Below are positions 1 to 5,245 of a stretch of 10,136 nt of DNA, in pieces (within the stretch, counting starts at the first letter, position 1; each line of letters begins with the position of its first letter). A program made the translations under genes and the position numbers. The stretch comes from an uncultured Rhodospirillales bacterium (GTDB taxonomy: Bacteria; Pseudomonadota; Alphaproteobacteria; RF32; CAG-239): the NCBI GenBank assembly GCA_902795665.1, contig CADBMA010000033.1:1-10136 (forward strand), read 5' to 3'. The notes beneath the pieces are model-generated. The model did no database searches, was not told the origin of the DNA, and saw nothing but the letters and a program-made list of their open reading frames with translations.

Positions 1-625
1 CTTTGAGAGACAATTTAATCAGAGTGGAGACATCAGCTTCTGGGTTTTTGCCGGCGGCTGTGTTTGCGGCACGGTATGCGTCAATTCGCGGATAGCCGAG
101 ATTGACAAGTGCTGAGATGGCATCTTCAATATTGTTATGAGAAATTTCGGGGGCGATAATGGATCCAGTTGGTTCATCGTCTTTAAGCGCGGCGGCATAG
201 TCAGTGGTATCGGCTCCGATTGGCAGACTGACCATTTTGCCGTTGAGTTCGGTAACAATACGTGCGGCCAGTTTGGGACCAACGCCTGAGGCGCGTGAGA
301 ATGAGGCTTTATCTTGCGCAGAAACGGCTTGTGCCAGTTGAGAGGGAGTAAGTACGGACAGAATGCTTAAGCATACTTTGGCGCCGACCCCCTGAACTTT
401 GGTTAAGGTTAGAAACCATTCTTTTTCTAGGGCTGAGGCAAATCCATACAAGCTGATACTATCTTCACGCACAATTGTTTCCACAAACAGGGTTGCTTCG
501 TTGCCTTTTATCATTTTTGACAAAGTGCGGCTTGAGGCAAAAACCAAATAGCCGACACCGTTAACATCAAGTATGATATTATCTTCGCCAAAACTGTCAA
601 CAATACCTCTTAGTTTTGCAATCAT
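1..625 (-). CDS. ruvA: Holliday junction branch-migration protein RuvA (3' end cut by window edge)
   Basis: RuvA binds Holliday junctions as a tetramer and loads the RuvB helicase for branch migration in recombination and repair. Translating the minus strand from the ATG at 625-623 gives 208 open codons up to the window edge, beginning MIAKLRGIVDSFGEDNIILD. The OB-fold domain spans about residues 1-63. Two helix-hairpin-helix motifs follow, around VQGVGAK (77-83) and ASGVGPKLA (112-120). A flexible linker covers about 132-158 and the RuvB-binding domain III begins near 160 (NNIEDAISALVNLGYPR). RuvA is usually about 200 residues, so only a few codons should be missing. A Shine-Dalgarno sequence GGAGAAAG (638-631) lies 5 bases upstream of the ATG. 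The upstream neighbour is not ruvC, so ruvA seems to lead its own transcript, perhaps with ruvB beyond the edge. An SOS-type operator sits 75 bp upstream. Identity is very secure; the ruvB neighbour is inference. Confidence 0.96.
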   Translation of the reverse strand, partial: MIAKLRGIVDSFGEDNIILDVNGVGYLVFASSRTLSKMIKGNEATLFVETIVREDSISLYGFASALEKEWFLTLTKVQGVGAKVCLSILSVLTPSQLAQAVSAQDKASFSRASGVGPKLAARIVTELNGKMVSLPIGADTTDYAAALKDDEPTGSIIAPEISHNNIEDAISALVNLGYPRIDAYRAANTAAGKNPEADVSTLIKLSLK

Positions 626-679
626 TTTATCTTTCTCCAAAGTTTATATGCAGATTAAACAAAATTATTTTATTCGGCA

Positions 680-708
680 AGTATAATTTGTATTGTTAAG
701 AACAAAAA
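680..708 (-). promoter_or_regulatory. Probable sigma-70-type promoter of ruvA
   Basis: On the minus strand a TATACT -10 (685-680) is preceded, 17 bases away, by a weak -35 TTTTTG (708-703) that falls inside the LexA box. Transcription would begin near 673, giving a leader of about 48 bases that contains the GGAG ribosome-binding site. The -10 matches five of six consensus bases; the -35 is poor, so the exact choice is uncertain. Confidence 0.45.
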
Positions 709-714
709 ATGAAC
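700..714 (-). promoter_or_regulatory. LexA (SOS) box, alphaproteobacterial type, for ruvA
   Basis: Read on the minus strand this is GTTC-ATTTTTT-GTTC, an exact match to the direct-repeat LexA operator GTTC-N7-GTTC known from Alphaproteobacteria. It differs from the CTGT-N8-ACAG palindrome of E. coli. It overlaps the proposed -35 of ruvA and lies 75 bp before its start codon, where a repressor would block RNA polymerase. ruv genes are known SOS genes in several bacteria. The match is seen directly; binding by LexA is inferred. Confidence 0.8.
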
Positions 715-793
715 ATGTTTGTTGTTGGCAAAGAGATGAGATTATGAATATCAAGTGAATCATTAGATAATGGTTTAGGTTAATGTTGATTTT

Positions 794-1519
794 TTATTCA
801 AAAGTATATCCGTTGATAGTTACCTTTGTTACATAAAATTGTCTGCATAATCCGGCGCCGTATCTACCGCCATAGAGTTTCTCGGTATGAATATCGCCGG
901 CGGCGGTTGCGGTTTTGATGTTGAAATTTGCAAATTTTCCGGTTCCTTTCCAATCCATGAGGTAACCTTCCATCTCGACAAATTCTCCTTTTTTTATAAT
1001 TGCCAAAGCTCGTCTGATGGCAAAAGATGCGGGAATTACGTGATTGTTGTTGATTTCATCGGTATTAACAATTGGGTTATCGGCGTAAAGGTATGTATAT
1101 CTTAAACCGCGCTCTTCGTGGTCAAATTTGATTTTATTCCAATTGTTGTCGGCGGAGGTTGCACCATGGATAATTGATACATCGACAGCAGCGACGGCAT
1201 TGTATAGTTTGGTTGATGGACGTTGAGCTGAGTGGTACCAAGTATTTATTAAACCATCGTTCCAATCAACCCATACAACGCGGCCGCATACTTTATATTT
1301 TTTGCGAAGTTGGTATTTGATTTTATATCCGCTGATAGTAGTTTCTTGCCACTGTTGAGGTGGAACAATATCAGCAAATTGTTCATAAGTATGTGATAAT
1401 TTTTGTGAGCTGGGTTTTCCCCATATCAACATGTAAAGAGGGCGTTTTCCAACTTTTATAACAGTAAAGCACAAGAATATTGTGATAATGTAGATATATT
1501 TTTTTTGAATACGCTGCAT
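794..1519 (-). CDS. Hypothetical membrane-anchored or exported protein, 241 aa, unknown function
   Basis: I do not recognise a named function. The start chosen is the ATG at 1519-1517 (MQRIQKK...), because AGAGGA (1529-1524) lies just upstream; an in-frame ATG at 1552 would add 11 residues but has no clear ribosome-binding site. A basic start (R3, K6, K7) precedes a hydrophobic segment at about 8-22, which suggests a signal anchor or uncleaved signal peptide with the rest outside the cytoplasm. The soluble part has a VCGRVVWVDWN stretch (77-87), an NNNHVIPASFAIRRAL stretch (157-172), a KKGEFVEMEGYL strand-like stretch (176-187) and a GAGLCRQFYVTKV end (221-233). The NNHxIPA, GxxVxxxGYL and GxxC-FYV order recalls uncharacterised proteobacterial proteins that I remember only loosely; an OB-like beta fold is possible. 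C78 and C225 could form a disulfide. It stands alone, divergent from the outer-membrane protein gene. Confidence 0.82.
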   Translation of the reverse strand: MQRIQKKYIYIITIFLCFTVIKVGKRPLYMLIWGKPSSQKLSHTYEQFADIVPPQQWQETTISGYKIKYQLRKKYKVCGRVVWVDWNDGLINTWYHSAQRPSTKLYNAVAAVDVSIIHGATSADNNWNKIKFDHEERGLRYTYLYADNPIVNTDEINNNHVIPASFAIRRALAIIKKGEFVEMEGYLMDWKGTGKFANFNIKTATAAGDIHTEKLYGGRYGAGLCRQFYVTKVTINGYTFE

Positions 1520-1584
1520 ATTATCCTCTTTATTGTTGCATAATATCATCATGTATTGTTGATGTAAATATGTTTCAAAATGGT

Positions 1585-1613
1585 AATGTATTGTTACTAT
1601 ATAAGTTAATCAA
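1585..1613 (-). promoter_or_regulatory. Candidate promoter of the 241-aa hypothetical gene
   Basis: On the minus strand TTGATT (1613-1608) and TACATT (1590-1585) are spaced by 17 bases; each matches four of six consensus positions. The leader would be about 60 bases. The -35 overlaps the CtrA-like sequence at 1605-1620. In such AT-rich DNA, partial matches are common, so this is weak. Confidence 0.3.
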
Positions 1614-1620
1614 ATTTTAA
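1605..1620 (-). promoter_or_regulatory. CtrA-like binding site between divergent genes
   Basis: The minus strand reads TTAA-AATTTGA-TTAAC, an exact match to the CtrA consensus TTAA-N7-TTAAC of Alphaproteobacteria. It overlaps the candidate -35 of the leftward gene and lies 75 bp before the outer-membrane protein start, a usual place for a response-regulator site. The sequence is AT-rich, so a chance match cannot be excluded; no ctrA gene is visible here. Confidence 0.35.
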
Positions 1621-1642
1621 TAATATTGAATGATGATTAAAG

Positions 1643-1657
1643 TATTCTCAGAGAATA
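1643..1657. repeat. Perfect palindrome in the leader of the outer-membrane protein gene
   Basis: TATTCTC-A-GAGAATA is a 7-bp inverted repeat around one central base, followed by a T-run (1658-1662, then GGG). It lies 38 bp before the ATG at 1695. It could be an operator for a dimeric regulator, or, in RNA, a 6-bp hairpin with a CAG loop. A second palindrome, GAGATATCTC (1685-1694), overlaps the Shine-Dalgarno sequence and shares the GAGA/TCTC core, so alternative pairings in the leader are possible. The role is not known. Confidence 0.5.
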
Positions 1658-1694
1658 TTTTTTGGGAATGAGTTTAACTAGAAGGAGATATCTC

Positions 1695-2477
1695 ATGAAT
1701 TTTAAGACTGCACTTTTAACAACAGCTGCTGTAGCTTTAATTGTCGGCACAGCTAATGCAAAAGATTTTACAGGTTCATTGTTCTTGCCCAGCAAAGGCG
1801 AAGTACTTTCAAATACCAGCGTTGATTTGAGCCGCACAAAATATAAAGGTGGATTTGTTGCAAAAGATTTTTCGGCCAGCGAAGAGTTGACCTATGGTGT
1901 AACAGATAACCTCTCAGTATATGGTAGTATCTTGAACTATTTTGATTTTGATAAGGTAACTAATCGTGAATATAATAACGATCATAACTTTGCTTATGAA
2001 TTGGGTGTAAAATATAATCATAGCTTTGGCCGTGTGCTGACACAGGTTGCTTTGGGTTATGAAACATATCAACCAGTTTCTTGGTATGGTCATCGTTATA
2101 TGGATGATAATGAATGGGAAAAAAGAATCAATGTAGAAGGTCAGTTGGGTTATGCGCTGGATAACGGCTGGACACCTTATGCCACAATCTCAGCAGATTC
2201 ATATGTTGATACCAAAGATCGTCAAATTGATTATTCAATTTTTGCCGGTGTTCATAAATCTTGTGACAAAGTCGCTGTTGATACAGGTTTGCGTTATGAG
2301 TTCAATACAGACAACGGAGCTAATACGAACATGGTATATTGGCAGGCAGAAGTTAATTACTTTGTAACTGATAAAGTAGCTGTTGGTGTTCATGGTGATT
2401 ATTATCTTGGCGGTAGCTACAATCATGAAATTAAGTATGATACTACTGTCGGTGCACAGCTGAAAGTATTGTTCTAA
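1695..2477 (+). CDS. Outer-membrane beta-barrel protein with signal peptide, 260 aa
   Basis: This looks like a small porin-like or structural outer-membrane beta-barrel; substrate and family are not recognised. The ATG at 1695 is chosen because AAGGAGATA (1682-1690) precedes it and a classic signal peptide follows: basic K4, hydrophobic 5-18, and an ANA cleavage site giving a mature protein from K23. A further in-frame ATG at 1662 would put charged residues before it and is rejected. The mature 238 residues show repeated amphipathic strands rich in Tyr, Phe and Trp, roughly at 63-83, 99-124, 144-169, 178-203, 213-238 and 243-260, with Asp/Asn-rich turns between them. It ends in Phe (AQLKVLF), the C-terminal signal read by the BAM complex. 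There is one Cys (C190). The strong ribosome-binding site and strong terminator suggest high expression as a single-gene transcript. Confidence 0.9.
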   Translation: MNFKTALLTTAAVALIVGTANAKDFTGSLFLPSKGEVLSNTSVDLSRTKYKGGFVAKDFSASEELTYGVTDNLSVYGSILNYFDFDKVTNREYNNDHNFAYELGVKYNHSFGRVLTQVALGYETYQPVSWYGHRYMDDNEWEKRINVEGQLGYALDNGWTPYATISADSYVDTKDRQIDYSIFAGVHKSCDKVAVDTGLRYEFNTDNGANTNMVYWQAEVNYFVTDKVAVGVHGDYYLGGSYNHEIKYDTTVGAQLKVLF

Positions 2478-2496
2478 TCAATACACATCGTGTTTG

Positions 2497-2528
2497 AAAA
2501 AATCCCTTGCAGTTGCAAGGGATTTTTT
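2497..2528 (+). terminator. Intrinsic terminator of the outer-membrane protein gene
   Basis: The arms AAAAAATCCCTTGC (2497-2510) and GCAAGGGATTTTTT (2515-2528) pair perfectly around an AGTT loop, and the 3' arm ends in a T-run. It lies 19 bp after the TAA. The A-run on the left arm means it could also work on the minus strand, as a back-up for the gene coming from the right. Confidence 0.93.
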
Positions 2529-2537
2529 TAGGTTGAT

Positions 2538-2567
2538 AAAAAAATAAAGACCTCCGAAGAGGTCTTT
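2538..2567 (-). terminator. Intrinsic terminator of the DUF2934 gene
   Basis: On the minus strand AAAGACCTC and GAGGTCTTT form a 9-bp stem (2567-2559 and 2554-2546) closed by a TTCG tetraloop, a very stable RNA loop, followed by A and seven T (2544-2538). It begins 27 bp after the stop codon of the leftward gene at 2594. It has no T-run in the plus direction, so it serves the minus strand. Confidence 0.92.
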
Positions 2568-2593
2568 GAAAAAAATCAAAATTATAAAGCAAG

Positions 2594-2842
2594 TTATTTT
2601 TTTGCAATTGTTGTTTTCTTTTTGGCAGATGAAGCAACAGTTTTTGCAACAGATGAAACTTTCGCTGCTGATGAAGTTTTAGCTTTTGCAGCAGGTTTTT
2701 TAGCACTCTTGTTGCAGCAGCATTTGTTCAACTGTTCAACAGCCATAGCCCAGAAATATTCATCTTTTCCTTGCGGGCAACCGGCATTTTGCCAATTGTA
2801 ATAGGCGGCTATTTTGATAGCGTCTTCATTAAATTTTACCAT
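2594..2842 (-). CDS. Small DUF2934 protein with Lys/Ala-rich, histone-H1-like tail, 82 aa
   Basis: The function is not established. The start is the ATG at 2842-2840, with GGAG seven bases upstream. An in-frame ATG at 2890 is ruled out because the predicted promoter would lie inside it. Residues 7-36 (AIKIAAYYNWQNAGCPQGKD, then EYFWAMAVEQ) fit the short DUF2934 pattern of a helical AYxxWxxxGxPxGxDxxxWxxA segment. Three consecutive Cys follow (41-43). Residues 44-82 are 12 Lys, 10 Ala and 11 Ser/Thr with no acidic residue, like the tails of bacterial histone-H1-like proteins, so DNA or RNA binding is plausible but inferred. The Cys cluster might bind metal or form disulfides. The gene is monocistronic, with its own promoter and terminator, and diverges from the glycogen operon; nothing links it to that pathway. 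Confidence 0.85.
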   Translation of the reverse strand: MVKFNEDAIKIAAYYNWQNAGCPQGKDEYFWAMAVEQLNKCCCNKSAKKPAAKAKTSSAAKVSSVAKTVASSAKKKTTIAKK

Positions 2843-2868
2843 TAGATTACTCCAAATAAAAAGTTTGA

Positions 2869-2883
2869 TTAAACAATACTTAA
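2869..2883. promoter_or_regulatory. Second CtrA-like half-matched site
   Basis: TTAA-ACAATAC-TTAA has the correct 7-base spacing of a CtrA site but is followed by T on either strand instead of the preferred C. It covers the predicted transcription start and the edge of the -10 of the DUF2934 gene, where binding would repress. The match is short and the region AT-rich, so it is tentative. Confidence 0.22.
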
Positions 2884-2909
2884 TATACATGTAATTTTTT
2901 CTACGTCAA
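2882..2909 (-). promoter_or_regulatory. Sigma-70-type promoter of the DUF2934 gene
   Basis: On the minus strand TTGACG (2909-2904) and TATATT (2887-2882) are 16 bases apart, each matching five of six consensus bases. Transcription would start near 2875, giving a leader of about 33 bases that includes the GGAG site. A GAATC sequence (2913-2917, a GANTC site of the kind methylated by CcrM in Alphaproteobacteria) lies just upstream. Confidence 0.6.
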
Positions 2910-2949
2910 TATGAATCATAATATTTTTTTAATATTTTTATAAATAAAC

Positions 2950-2978
2950 TTGCAATTAGGCAGATAAGATTTTATAGA
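2950..2978 (+). promoter_or_regulatory. Candidate promoter of the glgB-glgX-malQ operon
   Basis: TTGCAA (2950-2955) and TATAGA (2973-2978) are spaced by 17 bases, and transcription would start near 2985, 36 bp before the glgB ATG. Both hexamers are four-of-six matches. No other convincing start is visible in 2843-3020, which is very AT-rich and otherwise empty. No operator is recognisable. Confidence 0.42.
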
Positions 2979-3020
2979 TAAATATTGTAGTTATGAATTG
3001 ATAAATTCAGAGGATATTAT

Positions 3021-5222
3021 ATGGAAAATTTATTATCAAAAATTGAGATGGACGCCGTAATTGACGGCAATCATGATAACGTTTTTGCAGTGCTTGGCAT
3101 ACACCGTGATAAGGGGAGTAAAAATGTCTTTATCAGAGCGTTTCAACCGCATGCAAAATCTATTGAGGTTATTCGTAAAAATGATGATGTTTCTTTGGGA
3201 AAAATGATAAAACTTGATGACCGCGGGTTTTTCCAAATTAATTTAAATCATGTTGAAAATTTTGCATATAAATTTAAGATTGAAAATGATATTGGTGGTT
3301 TTTATGAAACGGAAGATGTATATCGTTTTCTGCCGACATTGGGTGATATAGATGTATATCTTTTTAGTGAAGGAAATCATCTTGAAATGTATAAAAAACT
3401 CGGTGCGCATGTGATTACTGTAGATGGTGTTAAAGGTGTGAGTTTTGCAGTTTGGGCGCCGAATGCTAAACGGGTTTCAGTGGTTGGAGATTTTAATAAT
3501 TGGGATGGTCGTTGTCATGTAATGCGCAAATATCCATCTTGCGGATTGTGGGATATTTTTATTCCCGGACTTGGTGAAGGCGAAGTTTATAAATATGAAA
3601 TAAAAACCCAGCAAAATTATATTTTAACTAAGGCAGATCCGATAGGTTTTTTTGCAGAGCATCGTCCAAAGACGGCGTCGGTTGTTTATGATTTGGAACA
3701 TTATAATTGGAGTGATGATGATTGGATGCAGAATAATCACCATCATAGCGCAATGGATCGTCCGATATCTATTTATGAAGTTCATGCCGGTTCGTGGCGA
3801 CGTAAGGGTGATAATGGCAGTGAGTTTTTGACTTATCGAGAATTGGCAGATACGTTGGTTCCGTATGTGTCAAATATGGGATATACCCATGTTGAATTTT
3901 TGCCGCTTTCTGAACATCCGCTTGATGCTTCTTGGGGATATCAGGTTCTGGGAATGTTTGCTCCGACCAGCAGGTTTGGGACTCCTGATGATTTGCGTTA
4001 TTTAATTGATAAATTTCATCAGGCAGGAATTGCAGTAATTATGGACTGGGTGCCGGCGCATTTTCCGCGTGATGGACATGGTTTGGTTGAATTTGACGGT
4101 ACTCATTTGTATGAACACGCAGACCCGCGTAAGGGAGAGCATAAGGATTGGGGAACAAAAATATATAATTATGGACGTACCGAAGTTATGAATTTTTTGT
4201 GCGCTAATGCCTTATATTGGCTCAAAGAATATCATATTGACGGACTGCGTGTTGATGCGGTGGCTTCAATGCTGTATTTGGATTATTCTCGCAAAGCCGG
4301 AGAATGGATACCTAATATCTATGGCGGTAATGAAAATTTAGAAGCAATTGCCTTTATGCGCAAAATGAATGAACTGGTATATGGAGCCAGACCAGATGCT
4401 TGCACGTGCGCTGAAGAATCTACCGCATGGCCGATGGTGTCTCGTCCGACATCAATGGGAGGACTCGGTTTTGGTTATAAGTGGAATATGGGGTGGATGA
4501 ATGATACATTAAAATATATCAGCAAAGACCCCATCCATCGCAAATATCACCATGGGATGCTGACTTTCGGATTGTTATATGCTTTTAATGAAAACTTTAT
4601 TTTGCCGATTTCACATGATGAAGTTGTGCATGGCAAAGGTTCTATGCTTTCTAAAATGCCGGGTGATGAGTGGCAAAAATTTGCCAATTTGCGTGCCTAT
4701 TATGGTTTTATGTATACACATCCCGGCAAGAAACTGCTGTTTATGGGGTGTGAGTTTGGACAAGATTGGGAATGGAACAGTGCTGAGAGTTTGCGTTGGC
4801 ATTTGTTGGAATATCCGATGTATAAGGGTATGCAAAATTGTCTGCGGGATTTGAATTTGATGTATAAAGGAAATTCTCCGTTATATGAAATTGATTTTGA
4901 TTACACGGGCTTTGAGTGGATTGAACATTCAAACGCTGCAGATAGTGTAATTTCATATATCCGCAAAGGTAAGAATCCGGGAGATTATTTGATTGTGGTT
5001 TGCAATTTTACGCCGGTGGTTCGCGAAAATTATCGGATTGGTGTTCCGGAAGATTGCGCTTATCAAGAAATTTTTAATAGTGATGATGTATCTTATTGGG
5101 GGAGCGGTATTAAGAATAATGGCGCAAGGTCGGCACAAATGCAAAACTGGAACGGACGCCCTTATTCTATTGAGATGACTCTGCCGCCGTTGGCAACTAT
5201 TGTTATAAAACCTGTAAGATAA
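3021..5222 (+). CDS. glgB: 1,4-alpha-glucan branching enzyme GlgB (GH13), 733 aa
   Basis: GlgB cuts an alpha-1,4-glucan chain and rejoins it by an alpha-1,6 bond, making glycogen branches in the cytoplasm. AGAGGA (3009-3014) lies six bases before the ATG. The protein has the long two-N-domain form: N1 at about 12-110 (VFAVLGIHRDKG), a CBM48 domain at about 120-225 (GVSFAVWAPNAKRVSVVGDF), the GH13 barrel at about 250-620 and a C-terminal beta domain ending LPPLATIVIKPVR. The four GH13 regions are intact: DWVPAHF (D342-F348), DGLRVDAV with nucleophile D412, AEEST with acid/base E465, and SHDEVVHGK with D533. These sit at a constant offset of seven from E. coli D405, E458 and D526, and the length is close to the 728 residues of E. 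coli GlgB. It is first in the operon, 23 bp before glgX. Identification is very secure. Confidence 0.98.
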   Translation: MENLLSKIEMDAVIDGNHDNVFAVLGIHRDKGSKNVFIRAFQPHAKSIEVIRKNDDVSLGKMIKLDDRGFFQINLNHVENFAYKFKIENDIGGFYETEDVYRFLPTLGDIDVYLFSEGNHLEMYKKLGAHVITVDGVKGVSFAVWAPNAKRVSVVGDFNNWDGRCHVMRKYPSCGLWDIFIPGLGEGEVYKYEIKTQQNYILTKADPIGFFAEHRPKTASVVYDLEHYNWSDDDWMQNNHHHSAMDRPISIYEVHAGSWRRKGDNGSEFLTYRELADTLVPYVSNMGYTHVEFLPLSEHPLDASWGYQVLGMFAPTSRFGTPDDLRYLIDKFHQAGIAVIMDWVPAHFPRDGHGLVEFDGTHLYEHADPRKGEHKDWGTKIYNYGRTEVMNFLCANALYWLKEYHIDGLRVDAVASMLYLDYSRKAGEWIPNIYGGNENLEAIAFMRKMNELVYGARPDACTCAEESTAWPMVSRPTSMGGLGFGYKWNMGWMNDTLKYISKDPIHRKYHHGMLTFGLLYAFNENFILPISHDEVVHGKGSMLSKMPGDEWQKFANLRAYYGFMYTHPGKKLLFMGCEFGQDWEWNSAESLRWHLLEYPMYKGMQNCLRDLNLMYKGNSPLYEIDFDYTGFEWIEHSNAADSVISYIRKGKNPGDYLIVVCNFTPVVRENYRIGVPEDCAYQEIFNSDDVSYWGSGIKNNGARSAQMQNWNGRPYSIEMTLPPLATIVIKPVR

Positions 5223-5245
5223 ATTATATTAAACCGGAGGGTGAA

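Noticed and set aside
761..772. Small inverted repeat CATTA-GA-TAATG in the ruvA upstream gap
   Set aside because: The arms are five bases of AT-rich sequence, as expected by chance, and too short for a terminator of the upstream gene.
887..1105. Plus-strand ORF of 72 codons opposite the hypothetical gene
   Set aside because: No ribosome-binding site and no recognisable protein; it mirrors the real minus-strand gene.
1520..1552. Longer start at 1552 for the 241-aa hypothetical protein
   Set aside because: No clear Shine-Dalgarno sequence precedes it, while the ATG at 1519 has AGAGGA.
1662..1694. Upstream in-frame ATG at 1662 for the outer-membrane protein
   Set aside because: The added residues are charged, would spoil the signal peptide, and have no ribosome-binding site; the ATG at 1695 has AAGGAGATA in front.
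2843..2890. Longer DUF2934 protein starting at 2890
   Set aside because: The added segment overlaps the predicted -10 and transcription start, and the internal ATG at 2842 has a good GGAG site and begins the domain.
4579..4854. ORF of 91 codons inside glgB in another frame
   Set aside because: It lies wholly within a clearly conserved part of GlgB, is rich in Cys and Ile and has no initiation signals.
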